Assembly: GCF_049243985.1 (NCBI RefSeq) | Contig: NC_135371.1 | Span: 5,171,501-5,235,500, forward strand | Length of the DNA: 64,000 nt | DNA from: Paroedura picta | Taxonomy: Eukaryota; Chordata; Lepidosauria; Squamata; Gekkonidae | Direction of reading: 5' to 3' | Translations under genes and position numbers: made by a program | The notes under the pieces: generated by a model | What the model was told of the DNA's origin: nothing | What the model saw: the letters and a program-made list of their open reading frames with translations, nothing else | Database searches by the model: none | Shown: one piece after another, positions 47,126-59,043 of the stretch | How positions within the stretch are numbered: position 1 is the stretch's first letter | Layout: every line of letters begins with the position of its first letter

Positions 47126-48180
47126 GCTCAATATGGTGAAATCATTTTATGGGATCAGGGATGGGGATTGTGGCCTAGGATCACTGAAGGGTGTTACTTG
47201 AATTGTGCTTATGCATGTGTCTTGTGACATGGGTGTATTAAGCTATGGGGAAATAGGAGAGCAAGCAGACAATAACAAAAGCGTTTAAGGATGGATTTCC
47301 CAATGTATACGAGGTGATTGTACCCTTAAGAACTCAAGGCAAACAACAGGTAGTTATAATAAAATAATAACAATATTTATTGGAAAGGAAATAATCAAAG
47401 AAATGGGCAATCATATCTAGCACAGTAGCAATCTAACGGATAGGAAAATGAAGTGGGGAAACAGGGTTCTAAGTATATTTACCGTCCTTGAAGAGTAGTG
47501 AGGCAGAGATACGACACAACCAGCCAGCGGTGTGAAGGGTGTTCTGAATAGGTCCCCATCAGATGCACAGTTTGGGCCTGGCAAAGCCACTGTTTATATA
47601 TGTTTTTTGGGAGACGGGGTACATGAGTGAGACCAGATGAACACAGGGTACAATTTTCCATGGGGCAGGATATTAGAAAAATGTCTCCTCTTGGTCAGGA
47701 GATAGCGTTTTAATGTGTAGCCTATCTTGTCTAGCTGCTTCTAGATGTTTGAGAAGCAATTTCCCTTGGCACGGAGGTGCAGACTGGTTTCTAGATGGAA
47801 GATTGAGAATCTAGCCCAGGAAGTTTTTAGGCAAACAGAACTCTGCCTAGCAAATACAGTGGGGTAGTGGGACAATGAGAGGTAAGCTGAACATGTCTTG
47901 GATTGAACCTGCTACTTTGAACCTGTAACAGGGAAGATGGAGTCTGGTTCAGTGCTTGGCTTGGTATAAGCTGATCCTGACAACTATAGATGAGCACTGC
48001 TGCTTGTTCATAACACCATGCAAACCTGTAGGTCAAGGTCCTGCCATCCGTTACATGGGTTAGTAAAAAAACCCCTAGTTCCGTTAAATGAAACCAGATC
48101 TTCTGGGCCAGATGATTTGATTTCATTGAAATAAATTAGGTGTTTTTTTACTAACCCACTCCCTGGCTCAACAGACTTTC
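47126..48180. other. D/E intergenic block, unidentified
   Basis: No gene seen. 47225-48055 is absent from the other gene gaps and has an AATAAA on the minus strand near 47375. It could be an interspersed repeat; no end duplication was found, so no family is assigned. Confidence 0.35.
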
Positions 48181-48268
48181 CGATACCAATGTCTCATGGG
48201 GACCACCTGAGGCATTGCAAGAGCTTTACAGACAACGCAGGTTTAAAATGAAAAATATCTCCAGAGAA

Positions 48269-49179
48269 TCAACTTCCATCTTGACCTTTCATCCTGAGAT
48301 GGTCCTTGATATTCAGACCAGGCCTCACTACAATGATGTAACACTTGGGGAGGAAAATGCAGCCCAGCAGCCCAGCACTGGAGGCCAAGATGGAGAAGAT
48401 CTGCACGGCGACCATGTATTTCCCCTTGGTGCTCAGGTAGGTGGGCACAAAGGACACCCAAACACTGCAGAAGACCAGCATGCTGAAGGTGATCAGCTTG
48501 GCTTCGTTGAAGGCCCCAGGAAGCTTCCTGGCCAGGAAGGCCACTGTGAAGGAGATGGCAGCCAGGAAGCCCATGTAGCCCAGGGCACCATAAAACATGG
48601 CCACAGACCCTTCATTGCATTGCAATATGATCTGTCCATGCTGGGAGTGCATGTCAGACTCTGGGAAAGGGGGAGAGATGCCCAGCCAGAGGGCACAGAA
48701 GCCAATTTGAATAGTGGAACAAGAAAGGACAATGGACTTTGCCAGACTCTTCCCCACCCATTTCCTCATCCGGTTCCCTGGCTGAGTGGCCATGAAGGCC
48801 ACGACCACAGTGACTGTTTTAGCCAACACAGAGGAGACGGCAACTGAGAAGATGGTGCAGAAGGCTGTTTGTCGGAGAAGGCAGGTCACCCTCCTTGGCT
48901 GGCCAATGAATAGAAGGCAGGACAGGAAGGAAAGCAGGAGTGAGATGAGAAGAATGAAGCTGAGGTCTCGGTTGTTGGCTTTGACTATTGGCGTGTCTAT
49001 ATTTTTAATGAAGATTCGTAGAATGAGAAGTGTAGCTATGGACAAGAACAGGACCAAAACAATGAAGATAACCCCCAAAGTCTCCTCATAAGTAAGGAAA
49101 GTCACCTCTTTGGGAATGCACCGAGTGTGGTCTGGGTTGGGATACTGATCTTCTGGGCATTTGGTGCAACGATTTGCAT
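48269..49179 (-). CDS. V2R-E exon 6 (seven-helix domain)
   Basis: 911 nt, [20 protein letters not shown] to [24 protein letters not shown] helix 1, PKCYIIVVR after helix 7. Confidence 0.92.
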
Positions 49180-52100
49180 CTGGAAGGGAAAAGAGAGTAT
49201 TCAGCATCATATATCTACCGTTTTTGCTGGCGTATAAGACGACTCGACGTATAAGACGACTCCCCCAACATTTCCACTCAAAATATAGAGTTTGTTACGT
49301 TACATTACAGTACCTGTCATTGTCACCATTGTATGGCTGCAGCACGACCGCAGTGCCTCCAGCCCACCCCTGCATCTCCCTATGACCGGCACTAGTGTGC
49401 AAGTGCGCATATGCGAGCTCTGCGTAGACAAGGGACGGGACGGAGCACCGCTGCTTTCCACCGAGCAGAACGGGCCAGTCAACCTGAAAAGGCCGGCAAC
49501 CCTTGTCTCGCTGACGATGCTCGCCGCAGCCACGCTGATGGGCCGCCGCAGCCACGCTAGATACCGTGCAATACTGGATAGTATGTAGAATGAGGTGGGC
49601 GGGCATCAGGAGGCCACTATGGCAGCTATGTCACTAAGAGGACCTGAAGGCTGACCAGGGCTGTGCTCTCCATGTCACTCACCCAATCAGGATCATCAAT
49701 TAGGATGGTCAAAAGTGTTTGGCTTCAGACAGACTTCTGTTCAAAAGTCACCGAAATAGGACTGAGTGAAAGCATCAATTATGAAGAACAACAGTTGTTC
49801 ACGGGGAGATGAAAAACAATGCAAGGGAGCATGGTTGGATCAGCCTGGATATCCCCACCACAAGGGGGTTCTGGGGGATCAAAACATAACTTCCTCAGAT
49901 ACGGGAGAGCGGCTGTAAACTCCTGTGGCCTTGCTAGACCTCAGCTTTAATATAGTGCTGAATGATCTAGGCGCAATAAATGTTAAAAATTATGCCAAGG
50001 AGAAAACCATGACTTGAGCATTGTGTGTAGACGTTAGAAGTTAGAAGTACATGGAATTCTCCCACTAGATCCTCACACCAACCCAGTTGAAGCACAAAAT
50101 CACTCATCTTCCACTTGGGTGATATCAACGGGTCACAAGATCCAAGGGGATTGCAGAACATTTGGGGGACACATGACAATGCTTACAGTTGTGTCCTCAA
50201 AAACTCCATTGAAGCCTGATCCTCCTGAGAGAACTGACCCTGCAAAGAAGGACCACCATGTATGGCTTTGCACCAACAAACATGAAAGCCACTGAAAGCA
50301 ACAACAGCTGATGGAGCTTCACACTCACCAGCAATGGCCCAGAAGCCTCTCCTCGAAAGGTCTTTCCTTTGAAAACTGGAAAAGAACTATTAGTCCACAA
50401 AACTCTAGTACAATGCTGAGAATACAACAAGCAGATTCTTTGCTCCATAGCTGGGATGACGTCCTTTTCTCCCATCACCCACCTTCCCGAGAGGAGATGG
50501 TTCCTTCCCCACACAGAGAACAGTCAAAGCAGCAAATGGGCTTCCCTTCCAGGGCCACCTTCACATATCCAGGATGGCAAACTTTGGTACATCTGGAATC
50601 AGGCATCCTCTGCAGACAAAAACAAGGATTGTTATTCAGGGATAGGAGAACTGATTCACTGGGGAAGGGCATTTTTATATAAGATTTATGAAATCCTCAT
50701 ATGATGAAATGTTACGTTCCACACACTTATCGCTAGCCACTTTGATAACTATTGTCCAAAATGAAAGGGTCAGAAGACTCTCGGGGAGGTTTCATGCATG
50801 ATACTAAATAAATGTTAAGACCTCTCATAATCAATTTCCCCACCTGCTTAAACCAGGGGGGCCACACAATAGCAGCCTGATCCAGGGTCAGCTTGATCTC
50901 CCCCGAGGGCTCTCTTTCGATGCTCCCAACTTTCAAGCTCAAGATAGAAAGGTTGCGCAAGATGATCATGTTCACAATGTCCAGGTTGGCTTCCACGGCC
51001 CCGTTTTCACCCAAATCCATTCCACCCACAGAAGAGTTTTGAAACTGGTAGCGTCTCAGGAAAGGATGAAGCTGGAATCACAGAGAGGACAACAGTCTTT
51101 AGAAGACAGAAGACTCATCTCCAAAATCATTGCAGCTCCACTTTCTTCTTATCCATCAGTTTGATACGTTTGGAGCTTTATTGTAAGCTGTCCTCTACAT
51201 CAGCAACCTGGAAGATGGGTAATGAAATAAGAACAGGCTTAGACAGTTGTTAAGATCTGATGCCATTTTGGGCTGTATCAACAGGGGCATCACATCAAAA
51301 TCACAAGATGTCATAGTCCCATTGTATACGGCACTGGTCAGACCACACCTGGAGTACTGTGTGCAGTTCTGGAAGTCTCACTTCAAGAAGGACGTAGATA
51401 AAATTGAAAGGGTACAGAGGAGAGCGATGAGGATGATCTGGGGCCAAGGGACCAAGGGACCAAGCCCTATGAAGATAGGTTGAGGGACTTGGGAATGTTC
51501 AGCCTGGAGAAAAGGAGGTTGAGAGGGGACATGATAGCCCTCTTTAAGTATTTGAAAGGTTGTCATTTGGAGGAGGGCAGGATGCTGTTCCCATTGGCTG
51601 CAGAGGAAAGGACACGCAGTAATGGGTTTAAACTACAAGTACAACGATATAGGCTAGATAGGGAAAAAATTTCACAGTCAGAGTAGTTCAGCAGTGGAAC
51701 AGGCTGCCTAAGGAGGTGGTGAGCTCCCCCTCACTGGCAGTCTTCAAGCAAAGGTTGGATACACACTTTTCTTGGATGCTTTAGGATGCTTAGGGCTGAT
51801 CCTGCGTTGAGCAGGGGGTTGGACTAGATGGCCTGCATGGCCCCTTCCAACTCTATGATTCTATGATTCTATGATTCTATATGTAAATACGTGGGAGGGC
51901 TAGGTTCCTAATGTGAGCATGATGCAGCCTGGCACACAATTGTACATCTTTCACAGGAATGGGAGCATCATGTTTTTCAAAAAGATGTGACAGAGCTTTT
52001 TGTATCATTCCCAGCTGCTATGGAGTAGAGATAATTATTTAGGGTGCCTAATCTGGATGCGTAACCATTCTCCTTACTTGACTACATATTTTGTAGTATT

Positions 52101-55100
52101 ACATGATTCCTGTGTGTAACCCTGCTATACGAGAAACACAGGAAATACATAGTAATAAAAAATGATTAACAGGAGAAGAAGAAGGAGTTGGTTCTTATAT
52201 GCCACTTTTCTCTACCTGAAGGAGTCTCAAAGTGGCTTACATTCATCTTTCCTTTCCCCACAAGAGACACCTTGTGAGGGAGGTGAGGCTGAAGGAGCCC
52301 TGATATTAATGAAGAAGAAGAGTTGGTTCTTATATACCAATTTTCTCTACCTGAAGTGGCCTCAAAGCAGCTTACATTCGCCTTCCCTTTCCTCTCCCCA
52401 CAACAGACACCCTGTGAGGAAGGTGAGGCAGTCAGAACAGCTTTATCAGTGCCGTGGCGAGCCCAAGGTCAGCCAGCTGGCTGCATGTGGGGGAGCGCAG
52501 AATCGAACCCAGATCGCCAGGTTAGAAGTCCGCACTCCTAACCACTACACCAAGCAGGTTCTCTGAAGATCCCTTCCATCTCTATGATTCCATAATTATT
52601 GTCTTTATTTCGTAGCAATAAAACCATCCACATAGTCCAGTACAATAACATAATAAGAATACAATAAGATACAGTACTAAAACACAGGAAAATGAATGGA
52701 TGGTGTAGTGGGTAGGAGCAGCAGCTTCTAATCTGGCAAAGCGGGTTTGATCCTCCTCATGCAGCCAGTCAATGCCCTGTTCATAGCTGTTCCCACAGAG
52801 CAGTGACATCAGGGCTCCCTCCGACCCACCTACCTCACTTAGTGTCTGTTGTGGGTAGAAGACGGGAAGGAGATTGTAAGCTGCTTTGAACTCCTTCTGG
52901 GAGAGGAAAGCAAGGTATAAAAAACCAAGCCTTCTTCTTCTTAATGCTCTCTGTGATTAAATATTCTGTATGTTTCAAAAACATCAACTTTCTTCAAATG
53001 GCGGGTTTCTTAACCTACGATCTGGGCACGTTTTTTCCCCCATTTTGCAGATTCTAGTCCAGCAGCACCTGGGGACCAAAGAGATTTGGGAGATATCAGC
53101 ATTTGAGAGTCAAGTAGGACGAGGGATCCTCGAGTCCTCCCGTCCCCCTCTGGGCTCTTCTACTGCAGACCAGCACGGACACCCTCTCAAAATATTTTAT
53201 GTTGGGGTGTTGTTATCCTACTGTCAGGTCTTGCTTTCCATGCTAGTCATTCCAGCCCAGTTAAATAGAATGTGGTAAGGAGGAGGGTTACAATCCAGGT
53301 AAATGGATGAGCAATAGGGCACCCAGGGGGAACTACAGGAGATGTTTTCTCTTTAATCCACCAGAGAAAAAAACGTTTTTACTGTCCGAGGAGGTCAGCA
53401 GTGGAATTGAATGTCTAAGGAGGGGGGTGTGCTCCTGCTCACCGGTAGTCCCAGAGCAGCAGCTGGAAAGATACCTATCTTGGATGCTTACGGCTGATCC
53501 TCCATTAATCAGGGGCCTGGACTAGATGGCCTATATGACCCCCTCCGACACTAGGGTTCTATGATTCTATGAGGCTGTTCCCCATCAGGGAAAGATACTG
53601 GATGTGCCGGAGACATTTGCTAAAATCTGTGTGACAACCTTCTTAGGCTAGATGCACCATAATCCTTTCCAAGAGATATTGCTGATTGGGATTCTGAATT
53701 CACAGGGGAATGGATACCTGCCAAGGCTGGATTCGCTCATGTTCTCCTCTCCTTCCTCCAGCCCTCGTTGTCCTCTCAGACCTGGAGGAGTAGGCAGCAT
53801 GTAATGCTTTTGCCACCGCCTGGATGGAGGAGTAAATATTGTAGGCCCTGGGGGGAAGGAGTTCTTTGATGGCCTCCCAGTATGTAGCTTGCAGACCCTC
53901 TTTCTCCTTGTATCTCAGGTGGCCTCTCCCAGACAAAACGGGCTTTGAGTAGACATGAACAAATCCCCCTCTTAGAAACTCGTGCAAAAGAGGGTGACAT
54001 GCTTGTGAGTAGAGAGACGTCCTTGTTTTCTTTGTCCGGGACTTGAGGGAGAGAGATCCATGCATGGGGTACTTATCAAGGAACGGGTTGCACAGCAAAC
54101 TAAGCAGGTTGTCCAGCAAAAGGGTTGTGATCCAAATTTTACCTAGTCTGACGAGCATGGTATCTTCAATATCCATGACTAAATTTTGAAGATGTATTAT
54201 ATGTAAAAGATTTCCGTAGAACACATATACATTGACTTGGTCTTGACTGAGGAATGACCTCAAGCGCAGCCTTCTTTCTATTGCCCAAACATCCGAATTT
54301 ATACCCTGAATGGACATTCTCTCTTCAAAGGCAACGCAGATGCCACTCCTGAGCATGAGAGATGTCAAGGTGACCTTGAACTTCTCCCCGCTCTCAGTGT
54401 CTGCAGCAAAGAGACCAACCCACGTCCATCGGAAGTGCAGGAGCAGCCTGACAATTCCCCGGTATTCAGCTTCTTCCGTAGGAACCATTTGGTAGAAAAA
54501 AGGAAACTGAGCTTGATCCTTAAAAACAGTCAAATCCGAATCATGACTGACCTGATGAGGAAAAGGACATATTTGAAATTCAACACCTTCAACGAGTGTC
54601 AATCAAAAGTGAAGTATCTCATATAGCTCTATGATGGTGATGCCCAAAACCCTTCAACAACAGGGATCCGTTTCAGGACAGACCTTTTCCGAGAGTTTCA
54701 CCCTCTGTGGGGTCTATTTCGGTGGGGGTGGGGATCTGACCTTCCAGCATCAGAAGTGGAGGGGGGGATTTTGTCCTAGGGATCAACTCATCCCAACAAC
54801 CCCAGGCCTGTTAACCCCACCAGATCATTGGGAAAGCATCCCTGGAAACAACATTGAGGTTCTGATTAAGAAAAAAACCCCTAATGTACACTTAGAATAT
54901 ATCCATATTGCATTGATATAAACATTTTCTTGCTCACAAAATCATTTTTTTCTCCAAAAAAGGGTCTTTCAGAATGTCTCTCGCAGAAGACTGTCCTTGT
55001 TTACAGCGAGTTTCTTTGTTGTCTCCCTGCTGCTCCCCAACTCAAAACCTCGTAATATCATCTACAGAGGGATGCAGATGAACCACCAGAGGACCTGGAT

Positions 55101-57103
55101 TCTCTCTCAACTCCCTCTCAACTCTCCTGAAAGCTGGTTTTGATCTGTACCGGAAACATTGAGATGCCCACCCATCTTTCGTCAGAGACATTGCCCTGTC
55201 CTTGGTTCGTACCTGAGGGACTTTGTAGGTGCTCAAGAGTACTGAAATGTCAGCAGTGAAAGAAGAAGATGCTTCAAGAACAGCCAGGAGATGATTCTGT
55301 CTGCCACATTTGTAGTTTGGAACAGTCTCCCGGGCAGAGGGTAGCAGGTCTATCAAAGCATCATAGGTCAGTCTGGGATGCACAGTGTTCTCATAGATGG
55401 TGTAGCCCAGGGTGATATTTTTCGGTAAGAGCCCGGGATTCTGGTTGACCTCTTGAATGGCTAATGAGAAGGCTAGGAGGTGCCACTGCATCTCTAATAC
55501 CCTGCCAAAAAATACGTATACATATCACATTGTCGAGGGATGCTATAAATTTGGGCCTTGCTGAGGCCTTACCTAGTATGGGCAGAAGCTGTCCTGATGG
55601 TTTGCAATGATGATTTTAAAAAACTGGTGTCAGCCAAGAAAGAGAATATACAAGAGTACAGTTGAAAGTGCCTTTTAGTGAAGCAGAACTCTGCTCCATC
55701 AAAGTCGGGACTGTCTACACAGCCTCTCCAGGATCTCAGGCTATAGTCTTTCACATCATCAACAGCCTGGGCCTTTTTCATAGGACATGCCAGGGATTGA
55801 ACCGGGGCCCTTCTGCATGCAAAGCAGAGGCTCCTCCGCTAAGCCGCAGTCCCTGCCAGTCCCGGCACTTGGATGGTTTACTGTATTGTAGCCTTAGGGG
55901 CTGTATCCCAGTGCTGGGGTACCTGTCAAAAATATAGTATCATCTTACTAAAATTGGAGCAGCTTTGATTCAGTCCAGTTCCCCCTGGGTGCCCTATTGC
56001 TCATCCTTTTAACTATCCAGGCCAATAACAACTGACATTCTGACCTTTCCCTTGGAAGAAATGCAAGCCCCCTTGATTTCAACAGATATAAGGCTCCCTG
56101 GGAGGGGCTTTCCTCCTCTCACCACTCATTCCTCAAGGTCAGTCATCAAGTCCTCTGTTTCTCTCGCAGCAGCAATGCTTAGAAATCACCCGACTGGAGG
56201 CTCTTTGCTGGTTGTTCATTTTGGTGTTCAAAGACCTATGAGCCAGTTTGGTGTCGTGGTTAGGAGTGTGGACTTCTAATCTGGCATGCCGGGTTTGATT
56301 CCGTACTCCCCCACATGCAGCCAGCTAGGTGACCTTGGGCTCGTCACAGCACTGATAAAACTGTTCTGACCAAGCAGTGATATCAGGGCTCTCTCAGCCT
56401 CACCCACCCCACAGGGTGTCTGTTGTGGGGAGAGGAATGGGAAGGCGACTGTAAGCCGCTTTGAGCCTCCTTCAGGTAGGGAAAAGTGGCATATAAGAAC
56501 CAACTCTTCTTCTTCTTCTTCTTCTTCTTCTTCTTCTTCTTCTTCTTCTTCTTCTTCTTCTTCTCCTTCTCCTCCTTCTCCTTCTCCTTCTCCTTCTCCT
56601 TCTCCTTCTCCTCCTTCTCCTTCTCCTTCTCCTCCTTCTTCTCCTTCTCCTTCTCCTTCTCCTTCTTCTTCTTCTATGGTAGTCAGTGGTGAGCTCACCA
56701 GATCCATGACTTTGTTGCTAGTTGGGAGAGTCCATTGTAAGATGCTTTACCGCCAGCCTCTGGAAATGGAAAACACTGTGCCAAATTTGCTCACTTATTA
56801 GATGCAGGAGATGGAAGCAAAGTGGAACGCTGAAGTCTGGCACTAAGAAAGAACCCAGAATTCTATGACATAAATTTAGAAGGTCTACCAAAGACTGACT
56901 TACCTCTGTTTATTTACAAAGGGAGGCTCCCCAAAGGTTGATGATGGATGTTTCACATTCACAAAAGTGAGAAGCCCAGCAATGAGGTGGTCTCCTGTCC
57001 GGAAGATATTAAAGAGTTCAAATTCACCCATGGTCCTAGCGAATGGGCATTTGGCACCCTCCACCCTGCAGGCTGGAAGAAGTAGCAGCAGAAGCAAGAC
57101 CAT
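48269..57103 (-). CDS. V2R gene E, complete vomeronasal type-2 receptor
   Basis: Six open exons, about 862 residues: exon 1 57103-56904 (200 nt), exon 2 55501-55213 (289 nt), exon 3 54551-53718, exon 4 51071-50844, exon 5 50609-50483, exon 6 49179-48269. Two in-frame shortenings: two codons lost in the signal peptide ([17 protein letters not shown]) and one in exon 2 ([10 protein letters not shown] for [11 protein letters not shown]). The exon 2 donor is GTACGA. The exon 4 [19 protein letters not shown] segment is diverged. Intron 3 (2.65 kb) carries a 0.63-kb CR1 3' piece and three SINE pieces; intron 5 carries an unidentified element with repeated GTATAAGACGACT. Appears functional. Confidence 0.92.
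49212..49620. mobile_element. Unidentified element in intron 5 of E
   Basis: Interrupts intron 5 just upstream of exon 6. Starts CTACCGTTTTTGCTGGC, with two copies of GTATAAGACGACT 17 bp apart. B and F lack it. GC-rich right half. No target duplication was found, and some original intron sequence is missing. Confidence 0.5.
50483..50609 (-). CDS. V2R-E exon 5
   Basis: 127 nt, [20 protein letters not shown] to GEGTISSRE. Confidence 0.9.
50844..51071 (-). CDS. V2R-E exon 4
   Basis: 228 nt, [20 protein letters not shown] to IVWPPWFKQ. Confidence 0.9.
51255..51885 (+). mobile_element. CR1 LINE 3' fragment, intron 3 of E
   Basis: GATGCCATTTTGGGCTGTAT to repeated ATGATTCT. A small GGGACCAA duplication at 51446-51462. 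Absent at the matching place in B and D. Confidence 0.9.
52171..52566 (-). mobile_element. Two SINE family 1 copies in tandem, intron 3 of E
   Basis: A partial copy (52171-52311) followed by a nearly complete one (52312-52566), both minus strand; the second corresponds to the shared SINE in B and C. Confidence 0.75.
52698..52941 (+). mobile_element. Diverged SINE related to family 1, intron 3 of E
   Basis: GGTGTAGTGGGTAGGAGCAG head and GGAGATTGTAAGCTGCTTTG body; counterpart of 25765-25985 in C. Confidence 0.65.
53305..53575 (+). mobile_element. Ancient CR1 relic, intron 3 of E
   Basis: Orthologous to 26372-26637; GGACTAGATGGCCTATATGA and TTCTATGATTCTATGAG. Confidence 0.65.
53718..54551 (-). 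CDS. V2R-E exon 3
   Basis: 834 nt, [16 protein letters not shown] to HERIQPWQ; acceptor CATCAG, donor GTATCC. Open. Confidence 0.92.
55213..55501 (-). CDS. V2R-E exon 2
   Basis: 289 nt, [16 protein letters not shown] to STYKVPQ; one codon deleted before DISVLLSTY. Confidence 0.9.
55783..55853 (-). mobile_element. tRNA-Ala-like SINE head, intron 1 of E
   Basis: Counterpart of 3555-3626; GGTTCAATCCCTGGCATG on the minus strand. Part of intron 1 before it is deleted relative to A, C and D. Confidence 0.6.
56236..56687 (+). mobile_element. SINE family 1 with long (CTT)n/(CTTCTC)n tail
   Basis: Complete SINE in intron 1 of E; tail of about 175 nt of pyrimidine repeats (56508-56682). Paralogs lack it (about 4005, 32112). 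Confidence 0.9.
56904..57103 (-). CDS. V2R-E exon 1
   Basis: 200 nt from ATG 57103, ends PPFVNKQ; donor GTAAGTC. Two codons shorter than in paralogs, phase kept. Confidence 0.9.
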
Positions 57104-57543
57104 TCTCTGCCTGGGTGCACCTTTTCCCCTCCCAGGAGCCAGCTCTCAGTCTCTGAGACTGAAGTAGCTGCAAGATCCCCTGCTAAGACCAGGGCTGTAG
57201 TCACTTGAGCAGTCCTCCCCTGGCTTGATCAGACTGAAAGGGAAGGATCACTAGCATCACACCGACGCAGTGTCCTCACTCCCCCAGACAACCCCTGAAC
57301 ACATTGGGAGAAAACTCTGTTATGCACCAGACTTTCCTGGCCTGTTTCAAGACATTGCATCACCCTGCGCTTGGTCCTCATGTTTACATTACTGGTTTCA
57401 GAGTGAAATTTCGAGAAATCCCAGGAGCTTTGCTGATCTACAGAAGAAATAACCATGATATTGATAATTATAAGGGAAAGGTTCAGCACTGCTCTGGACT
57501 CTCTCTTTGGATTTGACCACAGGTGCAGAGCAAAAGAAAACAT
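57104..57543 (-). promoter_or_regulatory. Shared 5' flank of gene E (shortened)
   Basis: Similarity with the other 5' flanks covers about 440 nt including the ATATTGATAATTATAAGGG core (57455-57475), then breaks off into SINE pieces. Confidence 0.45.
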
Positions 57544-57570
57544 GTTTGTCAGAACTCACCAACATGGCTA

Positions 57571-57766
57571 GAGCCTCTTGTGGCGCAGAGTGGAAAGGCA
57601 GCAGACGTGCAGTTTGAAAGCTCTGCCCATGAGGCTGGGAGTTCAGTTGGGTGTAGTGGTTAGGAGTGCGGACTTCTAATCTGGCATGCCGGGTTCGATT
57701 CTGCGCTCCCCCACAGGGAAAAGCGGCATATAAGAACCAACTCTTCTTCTTCTTCTTCTTCTAAAG
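57571..57766 (+). mobile_element. SINE family 2 head fused to an internally deleted SINE family 1
   Basis: GAGCCTCTTGTGGCGCAGAG head (57571-57645) runs into GTGTAGTGGTTAGGAGTGCG. The second SINE jumps from CTCCCCCACA to GGGAAAAGCGGCATATAAG, so its middle is missing. Confidence 0.8.
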
Positions 57767-58130
57767 TAGCAGGATGAAAGCACATCATAATGCAGCATGG
57801 CAGAAGCACAGCACCAGGACCATGTAGCAAACGCATGGCATGATGTTGACGCGCCAAACATGGTCGATTTGGTCTATTTGCAAGGTGGCACCTGCCAACA
57901 CCTTACTCAGATGAGCAAAATTGATGCAGTGAGCACAGGGGGAGAGACCGTCTCACCCATACAAGGGTCCAAGGCCATGAAGGGCTTTATATGTGGGCCT
58001 TACTGTCACGTAGCCCCACCACACTCATACACTTTATTCTGATGGCATGTCCAGGGTGGTCTACATGCCTGGTTTTTCTCCGGGATTTGGACACTTTGGT
58101 TTTGCGATGGCCCCCTTATCTTGCTTCTCC
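57767..58130. other. E/F intergenic, nothing assignable
   Basis: No gene and no recognised repeat; sequence before 58130 does not match the other gaps. Confidence 0.4.
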
Positions 58131-58467
58131 AGTAATAATGTTGGGTCCTACATGACATCAACCTTTTCACTGAGTTGGCCGTGAAAGCAATAGAAAGGGA
58201 TGGTCTCATTGCCTCCACTGCATTTGCCAAATTGCAGCCTGCTCAGTGATTGGGATTGGTTCAGTGGTTTAGGTTTCTCACACTGAAAAAGCAAGCACAA
58301 GCTTATTGGTTTGCATTTTAATTTTATTATTTATATTTCAGTTTTTATACCACCGCTCCCAAGTGGCTTACGGCGGTTTACAAGAATTCCCCCCACCTAT
58401 AATTCATACGTACAAATGTTTGACGCATCTTTCTTTAATATTGAATCATTTCAAGAATTCTTTGATC
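58131..58467. other. E/F intergenic, paralogous to B and D 3' flanks
   Basis: AATAATGTTGGGTCCTACAT to AAAAAGCAAGCACAAGC matches 10275-10710 and 36880-37060; followed by a retroelement-like TTTATATTTCAGTTTTTATA segment. Confidence 0.6.
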
Positions 58468-58787
58468 CAGTGACCTTTTTATCACCGGGGACCGGTCAAC
58501 ACTTGATAGTTTTACCGAGGCCCGGGGAAGGGGAAGTCTTTGGCCAAGGGATGTCACTGCTGCTGCCTGAGCCCCTGCTCCACTTTCCTCCCTGTGCCCC
58601 TGACTTCCCGCCACCCACTGGGGGGCATTGCCAGCAGCAGCTGCGCAGTGCCACACTGAGGCGGAGCCCCAGCCATGGTGGCTGCTGGAGAGCACCAAAG
58701 GTGAGCCGGTGGCAGAGGAGGTGCGGCTCAGTACTGACTGATCCACGGACCGGGACCGGTCCCCGGACCGGGGGTTGGGGACCACTG
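58468..58787 (-). mobile_element. hAT-type non-autonomous element, E/F gap
   Basis: Reverse copy of the 1181-1544 family. Near-matching 8-bp flanks CTTTGATC / CTCTGATT. Empty site at about 35800-35812 (TTCTTCTGTTGATTG). Confidence 0.82.
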
Positions 58788-59006
58788 CTCTGATTGATTG
58801 TCCACAAATTTAACCATAACCTGAAAGGTCCTTGCCTGGGATTCAAAATGTTCATTTCATACCAGGAATGAATAGACTTCTGTTCAGACAGAGGGCTGAT
58901 TCACTGTTATTCGTTCGTTCATTGGTTCATGACATTTGTGCTCCGCCCTCCCGAGGCTTAGGGTGGTTCGCACGGAACGTAAAAGAACAATACATCGAAC
59001 TCAGCA

Positions 59007-59043
59007 TGTAACATTTGGGGATGAAGATGCAGCCCAACAGCCA
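59007..59043 (-). pseudogene. Orphan scrap of a V2R exon 6
   Basis: A 37-nt stretch matches the last part of V2R exon 6 (compare 60148-60190 and 11438-11474) and would encode about [10 protein letters not shown]. Sequence on both sides does not match exon 6. It lies about 1 kb 3' of gene F exon 6, so it is not part of F. Probably a relic of a lost gene copy or of a rearrangement. Confidence 0.6.

Noticed and set aside
47225-48055. Possible second solo LTR in the D/E gap.
   Set aside because: TG/CA-like ends and an AATAAA are present on the minus strand, but no matching target duplication was found, so it stays unassigned.
51850-51885. Short regular direct repeats (ATGATTCT) that might suggest an array.
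   Set aside because: They are the normal 8-bp terminal repeats of CR1, without spacers; no CRISPR-like structure in the window.
56276-56707. A glutamate-rich open frame on the minus strand.
   Set aside because: Translation of the (CTT)n/(CTTCTC)n SINE tail; low complexity, not a gene.
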